Of a DNA stretch of 64,000 nucleotides, positions 1-9,032 are shown one piece after another. Source of the stretch: Gp6-AA40 sp035496255 (GTDB lineage: Bacteria > Acidobacteriota > Vicinamibacteria > Vicinamibacterales > UBA2999); contig DATJEU010000096.1 in assembly GCA_035496255.1 (NCBI GenBank), positions 1-64,000 of the forward strand, written 5' to 3'. Every line of letters starts with the position of its first letter. Positions within the stretch are counted from its first letter, which is position 1. The notes under the pieces are model-generated. The model worked only from the letters and a program-made list of their open reading frames with translations. It ran no database searches and was not told the origin of the DNA. The position numbers and the translations under genes are program-made.

Positions 1-867
1 GCCGAAAATCGTGAGGAAGAACGTAATGATGACGAGCGAGACGTTCCAGACGCGCAGCATGCCGCGCTTCTCCTGCACCATCACCGAGTGCAGGAAGGCC
101 GTCGCCGTGAACCACGGCAGCGCCGCCGCATTCTCGACCGGGTCCCAGAACCAGTAGCCGCCCCACCCGAGCTCTTCGTAAGCCCAGAGCATGCCGAGCA
201 TCAGGCCGATCGTCAGGAAGAGCCACGCGATCATCGTCCAGCGGCGCGTGGCGCGCAGCCAGGAGTCGTCGACATGACCCGTGATCAGCGCGGCCATGCC
301 GAAGGCGTACGGGATCGTGCAGCCGACAAAGCCCAGATACATGGTCGGCGGATGGATCGCCATGTAGAAGTTCTGGAGCAGCGGACTGAGACCGTTGCCG
401 TCGGCCGGCGTTTCGGTGATGTAGGTCTCGAACGGGTTGTTGTGGATCACCATCAGGAAGAGGAAGAACATCTCCACGACCGAGATGGTGGCGACCACGT
501 ACGGGATCAGCTCGCGCTGGCGTTCGCGATTGACGTAGATGGCGGCGCTGCCGAAGAGCGACAGCATCAGCACCCAGAACATGATCGAGCCGTCGAGCCC
601 GCCCCAGTACGCGGTCAGCTTGTAGAACAGCGGCTGGACCGAGTCCGATTCGTGCTGGACGTACTTGATCGTGTAATCGCCGACGACGAAGGCGTGAACG
701 ATGATCGCGGAGGCGGCGCACATGATCGCCGCGACCAGATAGGACGCGCCGACGCCGCTGTCGACCAGGCCGTTCGAACGGCGGCGCGCGCCCGCCACCG
801 AGATGGCGGCGGCATACGCGGCGATGACGAAGGCGCTGAGGAGGAGGTAGGTCCCGAGGGTTGCCAT
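1..867 (-). CDS. ccmF: Cytochrome c-type biogenesis protein CcmF (haem lyase subunit), C-terminal part outside window
   Basis: An open frame runs from an ATG at 867 off the left edge, giving the first 289 residues of a protein that is normally about 650 long. It is rich in membrane segments and carries the tryptophan-rich haem-handling (WWD) motif WGGYWFWDPVENAA near residues 235-248, followed by the usual PWFTATAFLHS stretch. Family knowledge: CcmF receives haem from CcmE and ligates it to apocytochrome c on the outer face of the cytoplasmic membrane. The start lies 11 bp after the ccmE stop, so the two are co-transcribed. The C-terminal half, with further conserved histidines, cannot be judged here. 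Confidence 0.93.
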   Translation of the reverse strand, partial: MATLGTYLLLSAFVIAAYAAAISVAGARRRSNGLVDSGVGASYLVAAIMCAASAIIVHAFVVGDYTIKYVQHESDSVQPLFYKLTAYWGGLDGSIMFWVLMLSLFGSAAIYVNRERQRELIPYVVATISVVEMFFLFLMVIHNNPFETYITETPADGNGLSPLLQNFYMAIHPPTMYLGFVGCTIPYAFGMAALITGHVDDSWLRATRRWTMIAWLFLTIGLMLGMLWAYEELGWGGYWFWDPVENAAALPWFTATAFLHSVMVQEKRGMLRVWNVSLVIITFFLTIFG

Positions 868-878
868 GGCGGGCCTGA

Positions 879-1313
879 CTACAGGCCCTGCGTGCTGCCG
901 CCAGTGGCGGCGCTCTTGGCCTCGTACTTCGAGGGACATTTCGCGACGACGCCGTCCGGGACCACGTGGAAACCGTCCGGCCTGAGCTCGCCCTTCACCA
1001 CCACTTCCGAGCCGTCCTTGAACGTGTCCGGCAGGATGCCCGTGTAGTAGGCCTGCACCTCCTGGCCGTTCGACTGCACCTTGAACCGGTATTCGAGCGA
1101 ACCGGGCTTCTGTACCCACGACTTCGGCGCGACGAATCCGTGGAGCTGCAACCGCTTGCCATACCAGGCCTGCGGACCGCCCGGAGTCGCCATGACTTCG
1201 TCGACGTGCTTGTAGTACTCGGCGCTTTCACCGAGCGACGTGTAGAGGAGCGCACCGAAGGCCAGCGCCAGAACCAGGCCCGTGATGCCGAGCTTTGCTG
1301 CTTTGTGGCTCAT
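879..1313 (-). CDS. ccmE: Cytochrome c maturation haem chaperone CcmE, Cys-type (CxxxY) variant
   Basis: 144 residues: a short cytoplasmic tail, one membrane anchor (about 9-26), then a periplasmic OB-fold domain. Classical CcmE binds haem covalently through a His in an HxxxY motif. Here the equivalent stretch reads VVAKCPSKYE, so Cys126 replaces the His and Tyr130 is kept. Such CxxxY CcmE proteins are known from a subset of bacteria and archaea, so this is probably functional, not a mutation. I chose the ATG at 1313 because the family begins just before the anchor; the frame stays open to 1358. The gene lies 11 bp upstream of ccmF. No ccmA-D genes are visible upstream, where maf begins. Confidence 0.9.
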   Translation of the reverse strand: MSHKAAKLGITGLVLALAFGALLYTSLGESAEYYKHVDEVMATPGGPQAWYGKRLQLHGFVAPKSWVQKPGSLEYRFKVQSNGQEVQAYYTGILPDTFKDGSEVVVKGELRPDGFHVVPDGVVAKCPSKYEAKSAATGGSTQGL

Positions 1314-1490
1314 ATATAAGGACTTGGGTGAAGAGACCCTGAGGTCAGAATAGCCCACTCAACCGCACCACGCAAACACGTCAGGAGCGGATCCCGCAGC
1401 GAGAAGAACACTGAGCGACGCCGGATTATTCCATCATCCGGCCGCGCTTCCGCGTCGAAGACGCGCGGATCGACGCTCGCCGGCGCGAAT

Positions 1491-2087
1491 TCATGGTCGA
1501 GTCCCGTCTTCAGGCCGGCCGCGGGCCGGCAGCCCGCACACCATCTGGTACACGAGCGCGACCGGGAGTCCGACCACGTTGCTGTAGGAACCGGTGATGC
1601 CGGTGACGAACCGCGACACGCGCCCCTGAATGCCGTAGGCGCCGGCTTTGTCCATCGGCTCGCCGCTTGCGACATACCACGCGATCTCGTCGTCGGTCAT
1701 CGGGAGGAATCCGACGCGCGTGGCAGCGACGCGGGTATCGCGATAGCGTCCCCGCAACAGGCACACGCCGGTGAGCACGTCGTGCTCACGCCCGGCGAGC
1801 CGCCGGAGCATGCGCGAAGCGTCCGCCGCGTCGGCCGGTTTCCCGAGCACGTGTCCGTCGACGACCACCGTGGTGTCGGCCGCGAGAACGAGGTCGTCGT
1901 CGGCGCGCCTCGCCGCCACGGCCTTGGCGATGGCCAGCCTGCTGACGTAGTCGTGTGGCGATTCACCAGGCAGGACGGATTCGTCGACGTCGGCGACCCG
2001 CACCTCGAAGTCGAAGCCGGCGGCCCGCAGCAGGTCAGCCCGGCGCGGCGATTGCGACGCGAGCACCAGGCGTGGAAGTGCGCTCAC
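1491..2087 (-). CDS. maf: Maf family nucleoside triphosphate pyrophosphatase
   Basis: 198 residues with the Maf fold signature at the N terminus (LVLASQSPRRADLLRAAG) and the conserved AADTTVVVDG stretch near residue 70 that forms the active site. The family hydrolyses non-canonical or canonical NTPs (dTTP/UTP-type) to the monophosphate and pyrophosphate in the cytosol, and has been linked to septum inhibition and nucleotide-pool cleaning. Length is normal. It is divergent from the DciA-like gene, with 35 bp between the starts. The subtype (YhdE versus YceF-like) cannot be fixed by eye. Confidence 0.92.
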   Translation of the reverse strand: MSALPRLVLASQSPRRADLLRAAGFDFEVRVADVDESVLPGESPHDYVSRLAIAKAVAARRADDDLVLAADTTVVVDGHVLGKPADAADASRMLRRLAGREHDVLTGVCLLRGRYRDTRVAATRVGFLPMTDDEIAWYVASGEPMDKAGAYGIQGRVSRFVTGITGSYSNVVGLPVALVYQMVCGLPARGRPEDGTRP

Positions 2088-2122
2088 GCTCCCATGATTG
2101 ATCGAGCTGATATCCTCATCGC

Positions 2123-2413
2123 GTGATACCGGTGCAGCAGTTCATGCCGGGCGTGCTCGCGGACATTCTGCGCAAGGCACCGCTGACACCCGAGAAAGTC
2201 GCATTCGCCTGGCGATCCGCGGTTGGTCCGGCGGTCGACAAGGCCACCACCATCGACCTGCGTCAGGACGTGCTGTACGTAATCGCGCGGGATGCGAGCT
2301 GGCAGCGTGAGGTCGAGCGATCGGCCGGCCTGATCCGCTCGCGCCTCACGTCCGTTCTCGGCAACGTCGTGCGCTCGATCGAGGTGCGGCAGGAATCACT
2401 TCCTCGTCGGTAG
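2123..2413 (+). CDS. DUF721 (DciA-like) domain protein
   Basis: A 96-residue protein that is essentially one DUF721 domain: an N-terminal helix, then AFAWRSAVGPAVDKATTIDLRQDVLYVIARDASWQREVER, with the family's W-x-x-x-VG and SxWxxEL-like positions. DciA proteins load the replicative helicase DnaB in bacteria lacking DnaC/DnaI; many short DUF721 proteins are of unproven role. The frame uses a GTG at 2123; an ATG at 2144 is an alternative start. The last 18 bases overlap the convergent gene at 2396-2770. Confidence 0.72.
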   Translation: MIPVQQFMPGVLADILRKAPLTPEKVAFAWRSAVGPAVDKATTIDLRQDVLYVIARDASWQREVERSAGLIRSRLTSVLGNVVRSIEVRQESLPRR

Positions 2414-2770
2414 ATAGATCAGCAGGCGATCGGCGCCGTCGACGAACGACACCCGCACGTAGTCGCCTTCCTTCAACCGCTCGACACGGACGCGCGACGC
2501 CGCCCCCGACGTCCCGACACTCCCGGCCGCCGGAAGCACTTCCGCGATCTCGCGCGCGACGACCATCCCGTCTTTCACGAACTCCACCGACCGTTGCGCG
2601 GCGCCTTCGATCGGCAGACCCACTCGAATCTCGTACGTGCCGGGTGCGAGGGACGACCCGCCGGCGAGTACCGGTTCGCTGATCGTCGCCTTCCGGGCGA
2701 CGTCCTGCGCGGCGGCGATCGACCCGACGAGCGTCGACAGGGTCAGCCAGGCCAGGAACAGCCGAGTCAT
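2396..2770 (-). CDS. Small secreted protein of unknown function
   Basis: 124 residues with a clear signal peptide (hydrophobic core about 4-18, cleavage after AAAQ region) and a mature domain predicted to be beta-rich: LAPGTYEIRVGLPIEGAAQRSVEFVKDGMVVAREIAEV, then a second strand-rich half ending LLIYLPTRK. The pattern 'APGTYEIRV' plus 'VEFVKDGKVVA' is common in acidobacterial exported proteins of unknown role. I set the start at the ATG at 2770 because GGAGG lies 7 bases upstream; an in-frame ATG at 2785 lacks this. It overlaps the 3' end of the DUF721 gene. Confidence 0.75.
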   Translation of the reverse strand: MTRLFLAWLTLSTLVGSIAAAQDVARKATISEPVLAGGSSLAPGTYEIRVGLPIEGAAQRSVEFVKDGMVVAREIAEVLPAAGSVGTSGAASRVRVERLKEGDYVRVSFVDGADRLLIYLPTRK

Positions 2771-2823
2771 GGTGTTTTCCTCCAAAGCGGACGAGGCAAG
2801 CCGCGTGCCTTTAACATGGCCTC

Positions 2824-4005
2824 ATGCAGGACGCCGTCATCGTTGCCGCCGTGCGCACACCCACCGGCAGGTTTCTCGGGTCGCTCAAGGACTTCTCTGC
2901 TCCGCAACTCGGGGCGCTCGTCGTGCGCGAGGCCGTGCGGCGCGCCGGGATCGACGCCGCGGCCGTCGACGAGTGCATTCTGGGCAATGTCGTCTCCGCC
3001 GGCGTCGGCCAGGCGCCGGCACGCCAGGCCGCGCTCCGCGGCGGACTTGCGGATCACGTCGCCGCGCTGACGATCAACAAGGTCTGCGGATCGGGCTTGA
3101 AAGCGGTGATGCTGGCCGCACAGGGCATCGCCGTCGGCGACATCGAAATCGCCGTCGCCGGCGGCATGGAGTCGATGAGCAACGCGCCGTACCTGCTGCC
3201 TCGTGTTCGCGAGGGCCTGCGCATGGGCAACAGCGAGGTGATCGACGCCATGATCACCGACGGCCTGTGGTGCTCGTTCGAGCAGTGCCACATGGGTCAT
3301 GCCGGCGAAGTCGTCGCGCACGACTACAACGTCTCGCGGGCGCAGCAGGACGAGTACGCGCTGAACAGCCACCGCAAGGCTGCTGCCGCCGCCGATACCG
3401 GCGCGTTCGACGCCGAGATCCTGCCGGTGGAGATTCCGCAGAAGAAAGGCACCGCGGTACGGATGTCACGCGACGAATCGATCCGCGCGGACACGACCCT
3501 CGAAGCGCTGGCGTCGTTGCGACCCGCGTTTCGTGCCGACGGGACGGTCACGGCCGGCAACGCACCACCTGTCAACGACGGCGCCGCGGCGCTGGTGGTG
3601 ATGAGCGCCAGGCGCGCGCAGGCGCTCACGCTGTCACCGCTCGCCCGCATCGCCGGCCAGGCGACGAGCGGACTGGCGCCGAAGTATCTGCTGATGACGC
3701 CGGTCGAGGCCGTGCGAAAGGTCGCCGCGAAGGTCGGCTGGGCGCTCGCCGACGTCGACCTGTTCGAGATCAACGAAGCCTTCTCGGTACAACTGGTCGC
3801 GGTCCTGCGGGAGCTCGGGATCGATCCGGAGCGCGTCAACGTCCACGGCGGCGCCGTGGCGCTCGGCCATCCAATCGGGGCCAGCGGCGCCCGGATCCTG
3901 ACGACCCTGCTCCACGCGATGCAGCAACGCAAGGCCCGCCGCGGTATCGCGAGCCTGTGTCTCGGCGGCGGCAACGGCGTCGCGCTCGCCGTCGAACGGA
4001 TGTAG
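2824..4005 (+). CDS. Acetyl-CoA C-acyltransferase (thiolase II type)
   Basis: 393 residues, the standard size. Catalytic features are all present: the nucleophile Cys in NKVCGSGLKAVMLAAQ (about residue 88), GGAVALGHPIGASG with the activating His near 348, and the second Cys in SLCLGGGNG near 378. It begins with VIVAAVRTPTGRF, typical of biosynthetic/degradative acetyl-CoA acetyltransferases. It condenses two acetyl-CoA to acetoacetyl-CoA, or cleaves 3-ketoacyl-CoA, in the cytosol. No other beta-oxidation or PHA genes adjoin it, so direction and chain length are open; AtoB/PhaA-like is most likely. Confidence 0.93.
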   Translation: MQDAVIVAAVRTPTGRFLGSLKDFSAPQLGALVVREAVRRAGIDAAAVDECILGNVVSAGVGQAPARQAALRGGLADHVAALTINKVCGSGLKAVMLAAQGIAVGDIEIAVAGGMESMSNAPYLLPRVREGLRMGNSEVIDAMITDGLWCSFEQCHMGHAGEVVAHDYNVSRAQQDEYALNSHRKAAAAADTGAFDAEILPVEIPQKKGTAVRMSRDESIRADTTLEALASLRPAFRADGTVTAGNAPPVNDGAAALVVMSARRAQALTLSPLARIAGQATSGLAPKYLLMTPVEAVRKVAAKVGWALADVDLFEINEAFSVQLVAVLRELGIDPERVNVHGGAVALGHPIGASGARILTTLLHAMQQRKARRGIASLCLGGGNGVALAVERM

Positions 4006-4135
4006 CCGGAGACGCGTACACGCGGTGCGAGCCGTCGTGCAGGACCTGCGATGCGGTCGCACCGGCGGGATTCCGGAGCCTCGGTAAGTCGTTGAATTCT
4101 CTACGCTCCTGCGGGCGGATCCGGCAGATTTTCGC

Positions 4136-4164
4136 TTGACTTTCGCTCGGCACGTTCCTAGGAT
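4136..4164 (+). promoter_or_regulatory. Sigma-70 type promoter upstream of recA
   Basis: TTGACT at 4136-4141 and TAGGAT at 4159-4164 are separated by exactly 17 bases. The element lies in the 284 bp between the thiolase and recA, about 125 bp before the recA start. No convincing LexA-type palindrome was seen beside it. Confidence 0.5.
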
Positions 4165-4289
4165 CGACCCCGGCCGTGACCTCCCCCGTCACGCCCTCTG
4201 GCCACAATCACGTGAGCCTGGCGGGAATGCCCCGCGGGCCGCAGATGACGACCCGCCCTGCGCGGACGGGTATTCGAGAAGGAGACCTC

Positions 4290-5321
4290 ATGGCGCTCGA
4301 CGACCTCAAGGAACGGACCAAAGCCATCGACATTGCCGTCGGCCAGATTGAAAAGCAGTTCGGCAAGGGCTCGATCATGCGCCTCGGCCAGCGCAATGCG
4401 ATTGCGCCGATCGAAGCGATCTCCACCGGCGCGATCAGCATCGACTACGCGCTGGGCATCGGCGGCGTGCCGCGCGGCCGCGTCATCGAGATCTATGGCC
4501 CTGAGTCGTCAGGCAAGACGACGCTGGCGTTGCAGGTGATTGCGGAAGCACAGCGAACCGGCGGCATGGCCGCGTTTGTCGACGCCGAGCACGCCCTCGA
4601 TGCCACGTACGCGCAGAAACTCGGCGTGGATCTGGAGAACCTCCTGGTGTCGCAGCCGGACCACGGCGAACAGGCGCTCGAGATCGTGGAGGTACTGGTC
4701 CGCTCGAACAGCGTCGACGTGGTCGTCGTGGACTCGGTTGCGGCGCTCGTGCCGAAGGCCGAAATCGAAGGCGAGATGGGCGAAGCGCAAATGGGCTTGC
4801 AGGCACGCCTGATGTCACAGGCGCTGCGCAAGCTCACCGGCGTCGTGTCGAAATCGAAGACGACGCTGATCTTCATCAACCAGCTCCGCGAGAAGATCGG
4901 CGTGATGTTCGGCAATCCGGAGACGACCACGGGTGGCCGCGCGCTCAAGTTCTACGCCTCGGTCCGGATCGATATCCGCCGCATTGCCAGCATCAAGGAC
5001 GGCGATCAGGTGATCGGCGGCCGCACCCGCGTGAAGGTGGTGAAGAACAAGATGGCGCCGCCGTTCCGCGAAGCCGAGTTCGACATCATGTACGGCGAAG
5101 GGATCTCGCGCGAGGGCGACCTGCTCGATCTCGCGGTGGACAAACGGATCGTCGAGAAGAGCGGCGCCTGGTTCGCCTTTTCGGGTGAGCGTCTCGGTCA
5201 GGGTCGCGAGAACGCGAAACAGTTCCTCAAGGACAACCCGTCGGTGCGCCAGACCATCGAGGATCGCATCCGCAAGGAACTGGGCCTGGTCCGCGAAACC
5301 GAAGTGGCAGCAGCCGTGTAG
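4290..5321 (+). CDS. recA: Recombinase RecA
   Basis: 343 residues with the full RecA core: Walker A GPESSGKTTLAL, the AFVDAEHALD stretch, Walker B VVVVDSVAALVPK, loop 2 region INQLREKIGVMFGNPETTTGG, and the C-terminal domain ending AAAV. It forms ATP-dependent filaments on single-stranded DNA for recombination, and stimulates LexA cleavage where LexA is present. The start is the ATG at 4290, preceded by GAAGGAGA; upstream in-frame codons lack a ribosome site and are outside the family alignment. A promoter lies at 4136-4164 and a strong hairpin follows the stop. Confidence 0.98.
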   Translation: MALDDLKERTKAIDIAVGQIEKQFGKGSIMRLGQRNAIAPIEAISTGAISIDYALGIGGVPRGRVIEIYGPESSGKTTLALQVIAEAQRTGGMAAFVDAEHALDATYAQKLGVDLENLLVSQPDHGEQALEIVEVLVRSNSVDVVVVDSVAALVPKAEIEGEMGEAQMGLQARLMSQALRKLTGVVSKSKTTLIFINQLREKIGVMFGNPETTTGGRALKFYASVRIDIRRIASIKDGDQVIGGRTRVKVVKNKMAPPFREAEFDIMYGEGISREGDLLDLAVDKRIVEKSGAWFAFSGERLGQGRENAKQFLKDNPSVRQTIEDRIRKELGLVRETEVAAAV

Positions 5322-5341
5322 TTCCCGACCCGCGTACGCAC

Positions 5342-5369
5342 GAAGGGCGGACCACGCGGTCCGCCCTTC
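5342..5369 (+). terminator. Hairpin after recA
   Basis: A perfect 12-bp stem (GAAGGGCGGACC / GGTCCGCCCTTC) with a four-base ACGC loop starts 20 bases after the recA stop. It has no clear T-run after it, so it may be a factor-assisted terminator or mRNA 3' end protector. Confidence 0.6.
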
Positions 5370-5438
5370 AATCGCTCGTATCTCTCAGTCGGGACTCACT
5401 TCAGCAGTCCTCGCCGCGGACCGCTGACACGTCAGCGG

Positions 5439-5627
5439 CTAACTGGCGCGCCGGGAATCGTGGACCAGCCGCGGTTTCCGCCGCTCGGCGCGGTCCGGCT
5501 CGCACGACACTTCCCAAATCTCCTCGTCCGCCGGGTAGCGGAACCGTTCCTCGCGAATGCGTGTCGTCGAGCCGTCGGCCTCACTGCCGCGTTCGCTGCC
5601 CTTGACCAGATGAAGATTCGGCGCCAT
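5439..5627 (-). CDS. Possible small hypothetical protein
   Basis: A 62-residue frame from the ATG at 5627 lies alone in the 435-bp space between recA and the beta-helix gene. It is rich in charged residues, with a central RFRYPADEEIWEVSCEPD segment that does not look like a GC-driven shadow frame (few Arg/Ala/Pro runs there). AGG lies about 8 bases upstream. It has no recognisable domain, signal peptide or membrane segment. Without conservation data it may be a chance frame; the rest of the gap holds only the recA hairpin. Confidence 0.4.
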   Translation of the reverse strand: MAPNLHLVKGSERGSEADGSTTRIREERFRYPADEEIWEVSCEPDRAERRKPRLVHDSRRAS

Positions 5628-5756
5628 GACCTGCCTGTAGAGGCAAGACCTCGGCCAAATCAATTGACCTGCGTATCTATTGGGTCCGGACCCAGACACC
5701 CGAAACACGAGTGTCTGGTATCCCAACAAACCGCCTCCCGGCGTTACACGATCTGT

Positions 5757-8700
5757 TCAAGGAACGGACGTTATCGAGACGCTGTCGAAAACGCCTGTGG
5801 CAAGCCGGGTCGCGTCGTGGCTCGAGACGCCGAGCCCCACGTACAGCGAGCCGGCAAACGCGAACGTATCGCTCCCGACCGAGACCCACGACTGCCCGTC
5901 ACCCGACCGATAGGCGCTGACGGTGTCGCCGCGGCGGGAAAGTTTGACCCACTCCGGAGCCGTCACCGCCCCACCGGACGTGTTGGTACTGAGTCCCCCG
6001 GCCAGCACCCGCCGCTGGAATGCCGCACCCTTGCTCTTCGAAATCAGCATGAACGCCTGCGGCGACCCCGCCTGCAGGGTCGATCGGATCATGACGCCGA
6101 CCTTCGTCCATGCTTCGGTGCCGGAGATGCTGGCGACCCGCGCGACGATGTCGAAATCGCCGTCAATGGTCATGTGGGCAAACTGCAGCGCGTCGGCCGT
6201 TCCCCACACGTCTTCACCGGCGCCCTTCAGCGTAAAAGTACCGGCGGCAACCGACGACGACCCCGACACGCCGACGGCGCCGACGTCACCGTTGCTCCAC
6301 CCCGCGGGCAGTGCCTCGCCGCTCGATATCGACACGTTGTCGAACCGGGCGCTTGCCAGTTGCGTGACGTCATGACTCGTGACCGCCAGGCCGAACAGCG
6401 CGGTCGCGGGCAAGGCGATGGTTGCGGTATCGACCGTCGTCCAGCTTTGACCGTCAACCGAGACCGAGCCGGTGACGACGTTGCCGACGCGGGCGAGGCG
6501 AACCCATCGTGGCACCGTGCCGCCCCCGCCACTGGTGTTCGTGGACGTGCCGCCGTTCGCGGCACGCCGCTGAAAGGCGAGCCCATTGGCGGCTGACGCG
6601 AACATCGCCGCGTGCGCGGAATTCGCGTTGGCGCTGCCGCGGATCATCACCCCTGCCTTCGTCCACGCCTCGCTGCCGGTGATGCCCGTGACGCGCGCGA
6701 CGATCACGCCGTCACCCGCGAGCGGCACCCAGGCGAAATGAAAGGCGTCGGCCGTTCCCCAGATGTCGGCGCCGCTGCCGGACACGGTGAACGTCGACGA
6801 CGAAACCGATGCCGACCCGAGCGGCCCGACCTGACCGATGTCCTGCGAGCTCCACCCGTCGGGCAGCGTTCCGGCGCCCGAGCCGCCATCACCGGTACCT
6901 CCGCCGGACGGCGGCGGCCCGTCAACCAGGCCGCCCGAGGCGTCCTGCAGCGCCGACATCGACACGCCCACGCTCAATGGCGCGCCCGCCAGGTTCGCTG
7001 TCGCCTTCAGCGCGTAGTTGCCGCTGCTGGCGTCGACGAACGCGGCGTCGAACTGCGAGACCGTCGGAAAGTAGTTGCCGGACGGATAGAGCGACGCGTT
7101 GCCGCCGGCCAGAACGTTGCCGGTGAAGACGTAGCCGGGAAAGAAGTCCTTCAGCGTATCCAGCCCGGTGCCGGAGCCCTGCCCGTGCACGCCGTAGGTG
7201 TTGTGCCGCGAGAGGTTGTTCGTGTACGTGAAGCCGTACACCGCCGGCCCGCCAACGTTGATGATCGTGCCGTCGCTCAGGATCGTGTTGTGGTCGATCG
7301 TGATGTCACGCGGCCCAGACGTGATCGTGATGAAGTACCCCTTCCCGCCCATCGTCGACGTGATCTCGAACACGTTGTTGGCGATCGTGATGTTCTCGGC
7401 CTGCTGGCTGGGGTAGGTGTAGTCGGTGCCGAGCACGTTGATGCCGGAGGCGACGTTCCGCACCCAGTTGTTGGTGAAGGTGATGTCGCGGACGACGCTC
7501 CAGGGCGCGGTGTTGCTTTGATTGCGCGGCGTGAAGACGATGCCGTATCCCTGCTGGAACCCGTCCCAGTTGTTTTCGAAGACATTGCCGTTGAGCGTGA
7601 CGCGTTGCGCGTTCTTCAGCTCGACCAGGTTCTTGGCGGTCCAGCGCGACCCGTCGCTCTTCGGCGCTCCGGACTTGGTGGACGCACCGGTGTAAGTGAA
7701 CGACGTGCTGGCCGAGTCCGCGAACACGGTTTCGCCGCCGGCGCTCGTGCCGTGGTACACGCGGTAACTATCCGCGCCGCTGACCGCCGGCCACGTCAAC
7801 TTCACGGAGCCGCCGGATCCGGTGGTCACGCTGGCTTCCGCCGACGGCGCAGAGAACACGTACGCTCCGCCGGTCGCCATCGCCGCCATGATTTTGAAAT
7901 AGTGGGTGCCCGCAGCGAGACTGCCCGACGTCCCGGCAGTCGCGGACGGCCGTCCCGGCGTGGCCAGGGCGGCGTTGCGCCACGCCAGCGGCTTATAGAC
8001 GGTGTTGCCGCTGATCTCGATGTCCGACGGCACGAGGTTCGGCGTCTTCGGATCCGAGCCCCCGAACATGATGTTTTCGCCGGCGGCTTCCAGGTAGTTG
8101 TTGATGATGCGGAAGGGACCGGCACCGTTGGCGCCGGCGATGGCCTGCGCGTCCGCCAGGCTCTTGATGTCACTGATGTAGCTGTTGAGCACGTCGACGC
8201 TGCGACAGTCGAGCGCGATCCCTCGCTTCATCCCTTTCGAGGTGTGCCCGTGCAGGTAGACACGGTCGATGACGATGTCGTGCGGCGACGCCGACGTCGT
8301 CGTCTGGTTGCTGGTGTTCTCACCCAACTGCACGAGCGTCTCGTACCCGACGTTGGCGGTGCCGTCCACTTCCAGGAACTCCAGGCGGTAATGATGCGCG
8401 CCCGAGGCCGTACGAATCACCGGAGTCGATTTGTACGTCCCGCCATTGCCGACCAGCCGTGCGAGCACACCGCTGGCCACGTTGGCGCCCGATTTTCCAG
8501 GCGGCACCAGACGCACGCCGCTGGCGGGCAGTGCACTGTCGGCCGCATCGGACCGGAGGGTGATGTAGGCCGTGGCGGTGCTGCTTTTCGCCCTGAGCAC
8601 GAAATTGCCGGTGAACGTCTCGCCGGCGCGGAGCAGGATGACGTCGCCGGGAACGGCGTCATCGATGGCGTACTGAAGGTTGCTGTATTGGCAGCCGCTT

Positions 8701-8780
8701 CGGCATACCGTTCGATTCGCTGCTTCGGCGTGTGCGGCGACGAGCAGCGCACACACGAGCAGCCACACGGTGCGCGTCAT
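5757..8780 (-). CDS. Large secreted parallel beta-helix protein with two C-terminal concanavalin-like repeats
   Basis: 1007 residues. A signal peptide (about 1-20) is followed by a right-handed parallel beta-helix region: CQYSNLQYAIDDAVPGDVILLRAGETFTGNFVLR, then repeated I-x-N-N-x-x-(F/V) coils between about 130-280 and 385-600. A fibronectin type III-like insert sits at about 285-380. After a Gly/Ser/Pro linker come two tandem copies of a roughly 180-residue domain (about 645-825 and 826-1007), each with LPxGWSxxDIGxVG, IWGTADAxxFA, EAWTKxGVMIR and FQRRxxxGGxSTNTSGG; these resemble DUF1349-like carbohydrate-binding jelly rolls. It probably binds or cleaves polysaccharide outside the cell. 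No pectate-lyase catalytic set could be assigned. Confidence 0.82.
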   Translation of the reverse strand: MTRTVWLLVCALLVAAHAEAANRTVCRSGCQYSNLQYAIDDAVPGDVILLRAGETFTGNFVLRAKSSTATAYITLRSDAADSALPASGVRLVPPGKSGANVASGVLARLVGNGGTYKSTPVIRTASGAHHYRLEFLEVDGTANVGYETLVQLGENTSNQTTTSASPHDIVIDRVYLHGHTSKGMKRGIALDCRSVDVLNSYISDIKSLADAQAIAGANGAGPFRIINNYLEAAGENIMFGGSDPKTPNLVPSDIEISGNTVYKPLAWRNAALATPGRPSATAGTSGSLAAGTHYFKIMAAMATGGAYVFSAPSAEASVTTGSGGSVKLTWPAVSGADSYRVYHGTSAGGETVFADSASTSFTYTGASTKSGAPKSDGSRWTAKNLVELKNAQRVTLNGNVFENNWDGFQQGYGIVFTPRNQSNTAPWSVVRDITFTNNWVRNVASGINVLGTDYTYPSQQAENITIANNVFEITSTMGGKGYFITITSGPRDITIDHNTILSDGTIINVGGPAVYGFTYTNNLSRHNTYGVHGQGSGTGLDTLKDFFPGYVFTGNVLAGGNASLYPSGNYFPTVSQFDAAFVDASSGNYALKATANLAGAPLSVGVSMSALQDASGGLVDGPPPSGGGTGDGGSGAGTLPDGWSSQDIGQVGPLGSASVSSSTFTVSGSGADIWGTADAFHFAWVPLAGDGVIVARVTGITGSEAWTKAGVMIRGSANANSAHAAMFASAANGLAFQRRAANGGTSTNTSGGGGTVPRWVRLARVGNVVTGSVSVDGQSWTTVDTATIALPATALFGLAVTSHDVTQLASARFDNVSISSGEALPAGWSNGDVGAVGVSGSSSVAAGTFTLKGAGEDVWGTADALQFAHMTIDGDFDIVARVASISGTEAWTKVGVMIRSTLQAGSPQAFMLISKSKGAAFQRRVLAGGLSTNTSGGAVTAPEWVKLSRRGDTVSAYRSGDGQSWVSVGSDTFAFAGSLYVGLGVSSHDATRLATGVFDSVSITSVP

Positions 8781-9032
8781 TCGCGTATGACCCCTTGGAA
8801 GAATGATTGTGGGAAGCCGCAGTAGAGATCGCGGTCGGCGCTGGAATAGGCAAGCTGCCGGCCAGCTTCGTCGCGAGAAAATACAGAGCGGGAATGCTTA
8901 GCGGATACGGACGCGTTACGACGCGCAACTGAGCGGGCTCGGAGAAGTTACACGGTTACACGATGGTGATAGAGAGGCTGGTCGCTGGTGGCTGGTGGGC
9001 GGTGGCCGGTGGGCCGGGAACATGACCAGAAG

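Noticed and set aside
4006..4289. LexA-type SOS box before recA
   Set aside because: I looked for a clear palindromic operator near the promoter and saw none that stands out.
6612..8825. A 737-codon open frame on the plus strand
   Set aside because: Antisense to the beta-helix protein, which has a signal peptide, motifs and repeats; the plus frame has low complexity and no recognisable motif.
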